Assembly (NCBI GenBank): GCA_027924585.1 | Contig: BSBM01000186.1 | Coordinates: 3,348,001 to 3,412,000 of the forward strand | Direction: 5' to 3' | Source of the DNA: Larix kaempferi | Lineage: Eukaryota > Streptophyta > Pinopsida > Pinales > Pinaceae | DNA: 64,000 bases | Shown here: positions 12,000 through 21,567 of the stretch, one piece after another | Position numbering within the stretch: the first letter of the stretch is position 1 | How the letters are laid out: the number at the start of each line of letters is the position of its first letter | The notes under the pieces: generated by a model | Database searches by the model: none | What the model was told of the DNA's origin: nothing | Seen by the model: only the letters and a program-made list of their open reading frames with translations | Program-made: the position numbers and the translations under genes

Positions 12000-13426
12000 G
12001 CCCAAGTGGGGCATTTTTGTGTAAGTCTGATTTTGGAACTGTGGAGCTGAGCGCAATTAACCTGAAGGATTTTTGGAGAAGTAAGTGTTGGGATGCTATC
12101 AAGATGTGTGCAGCACAGCATTAGAAGAGCTGCGAGCTTCAGCATTGCGAGGAGTACAGCACTGCAATGTGTTTAGTCTATGGAGATCCGACAAAACAGA
12201 GTGTTGGATGGAAGATGGCACATATTCTGATTAGACCATCGGTGGTCTATTTTTGGTAAAGATGCTCCAGGAGTACCAAGCGGTGGGTAGGAGCAAAGCA
12301 GAAGGAACGCAACTAGTCGTACATTCAAAGAACCACTACCTGAACCATTTGCACAAGATCGTTAGAGGAAGAACGACTCGATGAAAGGGACCTGTTGGCG
12401 TGCACATGACAGGGATGTTGATGGAGACGTGAAGCATGTGTGGAAGATGACCATGATGGAAGATTCGCTACTAGAAGCCAACAAGTCTAGTTAAGCTGAA
12501 AATTGCAACAGTTTTGTAAACCTAAGGGTTTTTGCCTTCAAATTGTAAAGACATGACCTACGGGCATGATCTATAAATAAGGCATAGTTTGTATGGGAAA
12601 AGGTTGTTGAATCTCTCATTTTGTATAATCGTCATTGTTATTCGTTGAATAGATCTCTGTTGAGAGACATTTTGTAAAGGCTATGCAAGCTATGTGTGCA
12701 GAGACCTATTGAAAGAGAAGAGAGTCTGCAGTTGAGTGCGTAGGCAAAGACCTGTTGTACCCTTCCAAAATACTAATACAACAACAATTCTTGTCGATGT
12801 AGCCTCCATCTGGGGGGTGAACCACGTTAAATCCTATGTAGTGTGATTGTTTATGTTTGCACTTGTCTGTTTGCTTACAATGAATATTTGAATTCTTAGT
12901 TATCAGTTGTTATGCAAATGCTTTTATATGTATTCACCATAGGAGAATGATGGGAATAATATGTTAAGTGTTGCATGAATGGATGAATGACGAACGTGTA
13001 GTATTCTAAGTCTGTGAAAATATAAGTTTGTTGAATAATTGCATGTGCATGTAGAGTTCGGGTTATATGACTCTTTTGACGCACATCACTAGAAGTGTGC
13101 AGCATTGTGTGTCTCATATGGTTGCATCATTTTAACGCTAAATAACCTAAGGCAGTAAATGAATGAATAAGTGTTAAGTGAATTCTTCATTATCGATTAA
13201 GTTTGTGAAGGAACTGTATAAGTCAGTTGTGTTGTCCTGTCAAGTAAACTCTACTCGAACAACATAGTCCATGGTTGTGTTGGGTGTGCAAGTGCATTAG
13301 CTTGTAGAAGTGTTGACCGCAACGAACACTATCGTCGCACAGTCTTCAGTCCACAGCGCGAGCTCCGCAGTATTCTGTTAAAGAACTCATGACATCATTG
13401 TGGATATCTGATTCTACAACACCCCC
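12000..13426 (+). mobile_element. Probable 5' LTR and leader of the plus-strand gypsy element (boundaries uncertain)
   Basis: This segment precedes the gypsy gag. It holds a TATA-like CTATAAATAAGG at about 12570 and a U5-type block GGGGGGTGAACCACGTTAAATC near 12814, a wording common near the transcript-internal end of plant LTRs. I could not place the terminal TG/CA or a convincing primer site. The LTR-leader division and exact ends are therefore unresolved. Confidence 0.45.
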
Positions 13427-14187
13427 ATGGCTTTGCCTCAGGTGATACCTCAGCCTATTCGCAGGTTGTTTCCAAAAGTGCCGGTGAAAAGGGGTTTTGT
13501 TGGTTAAGTTAAACTGTGGAGAACCTGGGTCTACATTGGAAACCTATAGATCAATATATTAATGCTACAAATGGTTCCATTGCCATGCTAAGAATCCGTG
13601 ATGAGTTGAAGCCATGATGTGTGACAAAGAAGAAGCTTTGTTGGGCATTCATGTTTGGCATGCAGACAAGAAAGAAATATGGGCTTGGCATTACAAGACA
13701 GAGAGAAACTTCACAAGGAAAGAAAATAGACACCCACATATCTCTGACATTCAGTGGTTGAACAAATACCTATGGATAGACGTTCACGAAATATTTTGGG
13801 AAACTTTTGGAAACAAGCTACACGAGTGGTTTTCAAGGCTCGCAGAGCACCGAAACTGTACACCACAAGACTTACCGACCGAGTGGACACTAGAGCTTAT
13901 TGAAAGGCTCAAAGCAGTAGATAGTCCATTCACAAGAGCAGTCAACTTCTGGGTTGACAGTACACTACAGAGCTTTGTGATGGAGTTTGCTGTGGACATG
14001 CTAAAGTCCTACAGCGTAGCCAAAAGAGAGTATTTCAAGCATTTCAGAGGTAAGTACTTGGAAACCCTCAGTTTATACATTAAAATGATTTTAGCTGAGA
14101 AAGGTGTTTTTAGAATGCAGTGAAAGTTCTGAATCTGTAATCGTCAATAGCATTTATAGTGAGTCTGACGAAGAGAGACATAATCTA
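13427..14187 (+). pseudogene. Gypsy gag, N-terminal part, interrupted by the LARD array
   Basis: Coding begins plausibly at the ATG at 13427 (MALPQVIPQPIRRLFPKVPV) and passes at least two frameshifts, near 13500-13614 and 14100. The longest open piece is 13614-14123, a Trp/His-rich helical segment, followed in another frame by an acidic Ser/Glu stretch up to 14187. The assignment to gag is by context. When one copy of the 5-bp target duplication and the 14.1-kb insertion are ignored, the reading frame at CTA (14185-14187) continues in phase with 28288. The N-terminal domain itself is not one I recognise. A GT-AAGT donor-like site at 14050 is noted but its nearest acceptor is too close for a normal intron. 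Confidence 0.6.
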
Positions 14188-14315
14188 TGTTGAGATATTG
14201 TAACTTCAAAGAATATTATATTTGTACTTTATTATTCCGGAGATGATTCATTCCTCCGTGAAGATCTTATTGTATATCCGGAGATGTTTATTCCTCCGTC
14301 GGAATGTGGTAACTC

Positions 14316-14402
14316 GGGTTATTAGACTTTCCTAGTGGGGGTCGGCCCTAAATGTGTTATGTGGGTCAAAGGGTTATTAGACCACCCTAGAGGGGTCGGC
14401 CC
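14316..14402 (+). promoter_or_regulatory. Doubled LTR motif GGGTTATTAGAC...GGGGTCGGCCC
   Basis: Copy one spans 14316-14348 and copy two 14371-14402, offset 55 bp and 80-170 bp upstream of the TATA box. The same pair, diverged but recognisable, is in all other LTRs of this lineage in the window: 3201-3804, 36042-36489, 41405-42048, 47876-48564 and 49664-50163 (inverted there). Placement suggests a U3 enhancer-type element, which is an inference. Confidence 0.6.
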
Positions 14403-14483
14403 AGTCAGTTATAATGGGGTATTTAACCTAATGGTTAAATACGAGCCTAGATGTACTTGTGTAAAATACATATCAGAGAAGTG

Positions 14484-14490
14484 TATAAAT
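14484..14490 (+). promoter_or_regulatory. LTR TATA box
   Basis: TATAAAT in the context GTGTATAAATAGAGGAGG. Identical copies lie in LTR2 (near 21258) and LTR3 (near 27973). Confidence 0.75.
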
Positions 14491-14793
14491 AGAGGAGGTG
14501 TGTTCCTCATTATACACACATACACTCACTTGAGGATAGCACACTTGTGGAGGAGAGGTCTACTATTGTGGAGGAGGAGATTATGTCTCAGGGTTTCATC
14601 TTTGTATATTCCTGGTCATCTATATTGAGGAAGCTTTGCTGGGTTTTCTACCCCATGAGGGTTTCCCAGGATAAATCTTTGTCTCTTGTGTTTATGCTGT
14701 GCTTGTTATTTCTTCAGTGATCCTGTATATGCTATTATTGTGAAATGGAATGTAATGCTGCTATTTTCTATCTTAGCATATTAAATATTAACA

Positions 14794-14806
14794 TGGTATC
14801 AGAGCT
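14794..14806 (+). promoter_or_regulatory. Primer-binding site, initiator-Met tRNA type (internal 1)
   Basis: TGGTATCAGAGCT abuts the LTR end without a gap. Confidence 0.9.
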
Positions 14807-17737
14807 AACCTAAAGGAAGACAAGGTATGGCACTTACGACACTTGCTTTACTTACGACAATTTGAAGGTTAGGGTTTTACATAGCAAAAACTAGTCATCT
14901 TGGAACTTTCGCTATAACTCCAGTTTGGCGAAGGTTCAGGGTCTGAAAAGTTTACAGGTCGAAGATAACATCCCCAGGTACCTTGTGTCCAAAGGGCATC
15001 CTCAGATTCATTGTACTTTGTAAGTTATGATCAGTACAAGTTAGGGTTTCTGCCTCTTCCAGATCTCAGTCAAAATCAGGTGACCTTGGAAAAAAGGTCA
15101 TAACTTGGGCTAGGAAGCTCCAAATGAAATTTCGTAAAAAGTGACAGGTATTACACAGACTGTACTATCTTAGAAAACTTTTTCAGAGGCCGAAGGGGAA
15201 CCAGTGACACGTGGAACTCCGTACAAGTTCGCTCTCTTGTTTTATCCCATAAACAGGTCACGTTGCGACACTTGGCATAACACTCTCTCAGAGAGTCCAA
15301 TTGAGATCAGACCTGTCAGGATGGAAAGATAACAGAGCGAGATATCTCAGGAAAATTTTTCAGAGGCCGAAGTTCAAACGGTGACACGTGGCATGCCGTA
15401 CAAGTTCGCTCTCCTGTTTTATCCCATAAACAGGTCACGTTGCGACACTTGGCATAACTCTCTCTCAGAAAATCCAATTGAGGTCAGACCTATCAGGATG
15501 GAAAGATGACAGGTCAGGCTACTGCAGAAAAAGTTTTCAGACCCTGTGGAGCAAAAATTTTGGATTTATAGTAGAAACAATCAGGTACATATTTCTGTCA
15601 AAACAGAATTATTTTTGGAGCACCTTTATTCATGGCTTCCGGAATTTAGGGTTTCGGAGAAAGTTAGAATTTTTGGAATCGGAATCCATGGCTGAATGCT
15701 ACTCAGGAAAATTGAAATTTAGAGACCAATATCGAATTTTTTGGTTGGGTAGAAGACCAGGCTTGATCAAACCCTAGCTCGGGATTTTGATCAGAAAGAT
15801 GGAAAATTAGGGCTTTAGCAAAAGTTGGAATTTTTTAAGTCTGTAACCACGGCTGGAAGCTCCTTAGAAAAATAAGAGTTTAGAGCCTTGGATCGAACCT
15901 TTTGATTGGACAAAAGGGTGGGCTTCATCAAACCCAAGTTCGGGTTCCTGTCCAGAAGATCTAGAAGTTTCGAAGGCAATTTTGAGGGGTAAAATTTTGG
16001 AGATTTCAAAATTGAAGAATGCTAGGGTGATCAGCTCAGCAAGACACATTATTCCATCCATTCAGAAGTGTGAAAGTCAAAGATTGAATTTTTAGGGTTT
16101 CTCTAGCAAACCCTAATCAAGCTCTAGATCAAGTTTCAGGGGGAGTTGAGGCTAAGTCCTTACATAAAAAGACTACAAGAAATCTCGACAGGTATGACTT
16201 AAGGAGGTTCAGGTATGTCTTAAAATTTGATTCTTGATTAAGTTCATAATGTGTTTGTCTTCATGTTATTTATTAGTACAATCTTGATTAATGTTAGAAT
16301 TGTCTTATCACCCTAGTAACAGTATGAATGCATGTGAATGATCGAAGACATTCATTGATTAGGGCTATATGATTGTACTAATGCATTATGGTGTTGTATG
16401 AGGTTGATGTCGTTTGCTAACAAGATACAGGTACATCACAAAAGACAAATCAAGCTCCTTAAAACATGACAACATGAAGACAAAGACTCATCCATAATCT
16501 TTGTTCTACTTATGAGGTATGTATGACTTTGTTATATTATGCTTAACCTATGAGACATGCAGGTTCGAGCTCAGGATCTCTAAATCATTGAAGAGATTGT
16601 TTAGGTATGTTGTAGATAACTAAGCATGTATACTAATCCAGGTTTGTTTTCCTATGACAAGTTAGAATCTTACCTTAGGATCCCTTATATAAGTATACTT
16701 GGTATGATTGGTTATGCTTATTCATAAAGTTAGTAATCAAGGGTTTATGCATATTATGTCTCTTATCTTGATGATCTAATTAACCAGAAGAGTACTATGA
16801 TCAAACAAGAATATGCAGAAGTAAAAGAAGACTTCCTTGAAACCTTGAACATTATCTATAATCATGACTATACATTTTCAAAGATTATTTAGAACTAGAA
16901 TGTTTTGATAATATTGAGAATATACTAATGAATGTATGTCTGTGTATGAGATCATGAGGATGACACTAGTGCACACTTGAGCATGCACAGTGGTACAGAA
17001 TGAATAGAAGTTCAAAAGACATATAGAAGATCAAGCGGGAGGCAACCACACAAACATAAAAGATAAGTATTTGAGTTGTTATTTTAAATAGTAAATGATA
17101 TTGCTTGTATGCATATTTGTATTCCTAGAATATATCAGGCTGAGTGAAAACATTCATAGAGCATTGAACAGTATACTACTAATATGCATATGATTGGTAA
17201 GTTGGACAAACATTCCATTGTTTCTTGTCTAGAATGAAACCTCTTTGCTGACATGCTGAGAGATGTGCACACTCTCAATAGTATGTTCTGGTAGAGATGG
17301 AAGGCATCTAGATAGCCACTGTATGCATACAGGATATGGGAAAGTGTTGTGCCAAAGTATTGGTCAAAATAGTTGCATAACTATGTAAATGATATCTGTA
17401 TGCATAATAGGTTATCATGTCAATATGATTTGATGATTATGAAGTATTACTAATCATGTACTTAATTTTGATTTGTAGGAAAGATCATGATGAATGATGA
17501 ACACTGAACAAGTGATGGATGTTAAAAAAAAAAAAAAAAAAGATTTTCAAATCAAACACACTATAGAAGGCTTGTGGCTAGAAGATTCTCTTAGAAAGAA
17601 GAAGAGAATCATGATGAGATGTTTGCTCCAAGTGGCTAGATAAGACCATTCTCTTAATGGTGTAATTAAAGAAGAAGTGTGAATCAGGTTCTGTATGGGT
17701 TCCCAGGATCGATAGTAATTGATGAGAATACATGTGA
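14807..17737 (+). mobile_element. Internal region 1: long non-coding leader
   Basis: This 2.9-kb stretch has no long ORF. It is homologous to the leaders of the minus-strand elements at 1-3187 and 44956-47862. It contains a roughly 175-bp block present twice (about 15170-15520) and several GT...AG-like boundaries (for example CAG/GTATGTC near 16210, TACAG/GTACATC near 16430, TGAG/GTATGTATG near 16515, TGCAG/GTTCGAG near 16560), which raise the possibility of splicing. Homology to the coding-containing relative stops at about 17490, followed by an 18-base A run at 17524-17541. Confidence 0.75.
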
Positions 17738-18138
17738 GGATTGCATCATCCTTGAACACAAGTTCTAAAGTGAGCCGTAGACAAGTGTCTCCGAGAAAGA
17801 AGAGGGATTGTATCATCCTTGAACACTTGTTCTAAAGAGAGCCGTAGATGTCTGTCTTCGAAAATGAAGTCCTTGGTGGACTTGAGGGGATTGGATCATC
17901 CCTGGACTTCAGTCCTAAAGAAGAGCCGTAGACGTATGTCTTCGAAAATGAAGTTCTTGGTGAACATGTGAAGGGATTGGATCATTCCTGGACTTCAGTC
18001 CTAAAGAAGAGCCGTAGACGTATGTCTTCGAAAATGAAGTTCTTGATGAACATGTGAAGGGATTGTATCATTCCTGGACTTCAGTCCTAAAGAAGAGCCG
18101 TAGACGTAAGTCTTCGAGAATGAAGTCCTTGGTAGACG
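17738..18138 (+). repeat. Array 1: about 86-bp unit x 5 (internal 1)
   Basis: Each unit starts GGATTGNATCATYC, followed by a GAAC/GTTC or GGAC/GTCC inverted repeat, then TAAAG, GAGCCGTAGA and a TCTTCGAAAATGAAG block. The first two units have GAAC...GTTC and the later ones GGAC...GTCC, so both arms changed together. A clear relative is the 84-bp array at 37565-37895 in the coding element, inverted. Confidence 0.88.
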
Positions 18139-18737
18139 GTGGATGATTAAGTCATCCTTGGACGTGGTCCTAAATGTACGGTGGAGGATTAAGTCATCCT
18201 TGGAAGTGGTCCTAAATGTACGGTGGAGGATTAAGTCATCCTTGGACGTGGTCCTAAATGTACGGTGGAGGATTAAGTCATCCTTGGACGTGGTCCTAAA
18301 TGTACGGTGGAGGATTAAGTCATCCTTGGACGTGGTCCTAAATGTACGGTGGAGGATTAAGTCATCCTTGGACGTAGGTCCTAAATGTACGGTGGAGGAT
18401 TAAGTCATCCTTGGATGTGGTCCTAAATGTACAGTGGAGGATTAAGTCATCCTTGGACGTGGTCCTAAATGTACGGTTGAGGATTAAGTCATCCTTGGAC
18501 GTGGTCCTAAATGTACGGTGGAGGATTAAGTCATCCTTGGACGTAGGTCCTAAATGTACGGTCGAGGATTAAGTCATCCTTGGACGTAGGTCCTAAATGT
18601 ACGGTTGAGGATTAAGTCATCCTTGGATGTAGGTCCTAAATGTACGGTTGAGGATTAAGTCATCCTTGGACGTAGGTCCTAAATGTACGGTTGAGGATTA
18701 AGTCATCCTTGGACGTTGGTCCTAAATGTAGGGTTGT
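18139..18737 (+). repeat. Array 2: 42-43-bp unit x 14 (internal 1)
   Basis: The unit is GGATTAAGTCATCCTTGGAC, then GTG(G) or GTAG, GTCCTAAATGTACGGT(T/G)GA. It holds two small inverted repeats in a row, GGAT-N6-ATCC and GGAC-N3/4-GTCC. Fourteen units were counted. Confidence 0.92.
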
Positions 18738-19704
18738 GGATTAAATCATCCTTGGACAGTAAATCCAGTAATTCCGAAAGGAAGGATAGTCCTAAATGAA
18801 TTGAGTGGATTAAATCATCCTTGGACAGTAAATCCAGTAATTGCGAAAGGAAGGATAGTCCTAAATGAATTGAGTGGATTAAATCATCCTTTGACAGTAA
18901 ATCCAGTAATTCTGAAAGGAAGGATAGTCCTAAATGAATTGAGTGGATTAAATCATCCTTGGACAGTAAATCCAGTAATTCCAAAAGGAAGGATAGTCCT
19001 AAATGAATTGAGTGGATTAAATCATCCTTGGACAGTAAATCCAGTAATTCCGAAAGGAAGGATAGTCCTAAATGAATTGAGTGGATTAAATCATCCTTGG
19101 ACAGTAAATCCAGTAATTCCGAAAGGAAGGATAGTCCTAAATGAATTGAGTGGATTAAATCATCCTTGGACAGTAAATCCAGTAATTCCGAAAGGAAGGA
19201 TAGTCCTAAATGAATTGAGTGGATTAAATCATCCTTGGACAGTAAATCCAGTAATTCCGAAAGGAAGGATAGTCCTAAATGAATTGAGTGGATTAAATCA
19301 TCCTTGGACAGTAAATCCAGTAATTCCGAAAGGAAGGATAGTCCTAAATGAATTGAGTGGATTAAATCATCCTTGGACAGTAAATCCAGTAATTCCGAAA
19401 GGAAGGATAGTCCTAAATGAATTGAGTGGATTAAATCATCCTTGGACAGTAAATCCAGTAATTCCGAAAGGAAGGATAGTCCTAAATGAATTCAGTGGAT
19501 TAAATCATCCTTGGACAGTAAATCCAGTAATTCCGAAAGGAAGGATAGTCCTAAATGAATTGAGTGGATTAAATCATCCTTGGATAGGAAATCCAGTAAT
19601 TTCGAAAGGAAGGATAGTCCTAAATGAATTGAATGGATTAAATCATCCTTGGATAGTAAATCCAGTAATTTTGAAAGGAAGGATAGTCCTAAATGAGATT
19701 GAGT
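18738..19704 (+). repeat. Array 3: 69-bp unit x 14 (internal 1)
   Basis: The unit length is divisible by three, so long frames appear on both strands (315 aa on plus). These are taken as by-products. Each unit has GGAT-N6-ATCC, then an outer GGAC...GTCC pair enclosing TTCC-GAAA-GGAA, a four-base stem closed by a GNRA-type tetraloop. Most variant units change C to T in the stem, which would leave G-U pairs in RNA. Confidence 0.92.
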
Positions 19705-20148
19705 GGACTAATCATCCTGTAAATAGATTGGGATTGCCTCATCCCTAGACATGGTGAGATGTCTTAAACTGATAAGGACTAATCATCCTGTAAATAGATT
19801 GGGATTGCCTCGTCCCTAGACATGGTGAGATGTCTTAAACTGATAAGGACTAATCATCCTGTAAATAGATTGGGATTGCCTTGTCCCTAGACATGGTGAG
19901 ATGTCTTAAGTGATAAGGACTAATCATCCAGTAAATAGATTGGGATTGCCTCGTCCCTAGACATGGTGTGGTGTCTTAAAGTGATAAGGATTGATCATCC
20001 TGTAAGTTGATCTGGATTGCATCATCCATGGACATGAGAGTTGTCTTAAACTGAGAGGGACTGATCATCCTGTAAGCGGATCTGGATTGTATCATCCTTG
20101 GACCTATGTCCTAAAGTGAGAGGGATTGATCATCCCGTAATTGGATCT
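19705..20148 (+). repeat. Array 4: 71-bp unit x about 6 (internal 1)
   Basis: Units run GGACTAATCATCCTGTAAAT, GGGATTGCCTCATCCC, TAGACATGGTGAGATGTCTTA. The inverted repeats are GGGAT...ATCCC and AGACAT-GGTGAG-ATGTCT. The last two units degrade towards GGAT-N6-ATCC / GGAC...GTCC. Confidence 0.88.
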
Positions 20149-20180
20149 TGTGTGTTGCAGGGTATGCTGCTATTGTGTAT

Positions 20181-20447
20181 ACTTGTATTGATGAGGATAC
20201 TTGTATTGATGATGTGTATGCTTGTATTGATGAGGATACTTGTATTGATGATGTGTATACTTGTATTGATGAGGATACTTGTATGGATGATGTGTATACT
20301 TGTATTGATGATGTGTATACTTGTATTGATGAGGATACTTGTATTGATGATGTGTATACTTGTATTGATGAGGATACTTGTATTGATGATGTGTATACTT
20401 GTATTGATGAGGATACTTGTATTAATGATATTTATACTTGTATTGAT
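20181..20447 (+). repeat. Array 5: 39-bp (18+21) unit, about 7 copies (internal 1)
   Basis: Alternating ACTTGTATTGATGAGGAT and ACTTGTATTGATGATGTGTAT units. Frames through it are incidental. Confidence 0.88.
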
Positions 20448-20450
20448 GAT

Positions 20451-20570
20451 GTTGTTGATCGTGATGATCTAGATGATGATGTTATTGATCGTGATGATCT
20501 AGATGACGATGCTGCTGATCGTGATGATCTAGATGATGATGCTGCTGATCGTGATGATCTAGATGACGAT
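20451..20570 (+). repeat. Array 6: 30-bp unit x 4 (internal 1)
   Basis: Four exact-length units of the form GNTGNTGATCGTGATGATCT + AGATGAYGAT. Confidence 0.9.
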
Positions 20571-20576
20571 GTTTTT

Positions 20577-20735
20577 GATCGTGTGATGACGATGCTGATG
20601 ATTGTGTGATGACGATGCTGATGATCGTGTGATGACGATGCTGATGATCGTGTGATGACGATGCTGATGATCGTGAGATGACGATGCTGATGATCATGAC
20701 ATGACGATGCTGATGATGGTGTGATGACGATAATC
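20577..20735 (+). repeat. Array 7: 23-bp unit x 6 (internal 1)
   Basis: Units of TGATCGTGTGATGACGATGC + TGA; six complete copies and a degenerate seventh. Confidence 0.9.
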
Positions 20736-20961
20736 ATGAGGATCCAGATGATGATATTGTTTTAGCTGTTCAAGTGCTACAGAAGATAAAGACTCAATAT
20801 TGAAGATGTCGATGTTCCAGTATTGAAGATGTTCCAGTAACTGCTTGAGTTATTGATGATGTTGAGAAAGCTTCCAATGATTTATAGATGTATCATGTAT
20901 GATGTTGATGACTCCTTGCTCGGGCAGATGCTGTTATAATATCGTTCTCGTTAAGGGGGAG
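20736..20961 (+). promoter_or_regulatory. Unique 3' segment ending in the polypurine tract
   Basis: Non-repeated sequence leads to GTTAAGGGGGAG at 20950-20961, directly abutting LTR 2. This is the expected plus-strand primer. The sequence GAAAGCTTCCAATGATTTAT and what follows recurs, inverted, at about 36500-36580 in the coding element. Confidence 0.82.
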
Positions 20962-21567
20962 TGTTGAGATATTGTAACTTCAAAGAATATTATATTTGTA
21001 CTTTATTATTCCGGAGATGATTCATTCCTCCGTGAAGATCTTATTGTATATCCGGAGATGTTTATTCCTCCGTCGGAATGTGGTAACTCGGGTTATTAGA
21101 CTTCCCTAGTGGGGGTCGGCCCTAAATGTGTTATGTGGGTCAAAGGGTTATTAGACCACCCTAGAGGAGTCGTCCCAGTCAATTATAATGGGGTATTTAA
21201 CCTAATGGTTAAATACGAGCCTACATGTACTTGTGTAAAATACATATCAGAGAAGTGTATAAATAGAGGAGGTGTGTTCCTCATTATACACACATACACT
21301 CACTTGAGGATAGCACACTTGTGGAGGAGAGGTCTGCTATTGTGGAGGAGGAGATTATGTCTCAGGGTTTCATCTTTGTATATTGCTGGTCATCTATATT
21401 GAGGAAGCTTTGCTGGGTTTTCTACCCCATGAGGGTTTCCCAGGATAAATCTTTGTCTCTTGTGTTTATGTTGTGCTTGTTATTTCTTCAGTGATCCTGT
21501 ATATGCTATTATTGTGAAATGGAATGTAATGCTGCTATTTTCTATATTAGCATATTAAATCTTAACA
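20962..21567 (+). mobile_element. LTR 2 (shared middle LTR)
   Basis: 606 bp, TG...CA, preceded by a polypurine tract and followed directly by a primer site. It serves as 3' LTR of one unit and 5' LTR of the next. About ten differences from LTR 1 by eye. Confidence 0.92.

Larger units (their letters stand above)
14188..14793 (+). mobile_element. LTR 1 of the tandem array
   Basis: It begins TGTTGAGATATTG and ends TTAACA. It contains two CGGAG...CTCCG blocks, the doubled TAATAGAC-type motif, a TATA box at 14484 and a U5-type block (GGTTTTCTACCCCATGAGG, then ATAAATCTTTGTCTC). Confidence 0.92.

Noticed and set aside
10177-12145. Long Pro/Ser/Leu-rich frames (up to 366 aa) resembling extensin-like proteins
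   Set aside because: They are the pyrimidine strand of the G/A tract, overlap in three frames at once and have no non-repetitive domain.
14050-14095. A 45-bp intron in the gypsy gag (GTAAGT...TTTTAG)
   Set aside because: Shorter than plant introns normally allow; a one-base indel near 14100 explains the frame change as well.
14794-14806. Part of a tRNA gene
   Set aside because: Only the 13-bp primer complement is present, at an LTR edge; no cloverleaf can be drawn.
18801-19748. 315-aa repeat protein of 23-residue units (and 340 aa at 25457-26479, 317 aa on the opposite strand)
   Set aside because: The unit is 69 bp without stops, so both strands stay open automatically. Substitutions do not favour synonymous sites by eye, and the other arrays in the same region are not open.
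20148-20609. Cys/Asp-rich 153-aa and Ile/Leu/Met-rich 124-aa proteins
   Set aside because: Two overlapping frames of the 39-, 30- and 23-bp arrays, with no start context or non-repeat portion.
17738-20735. CRISPR-like direct repeats
   Set aside because: Units are contiguous with no unique spacers, several unit types follow one another, and the setting is a plant retroelement.
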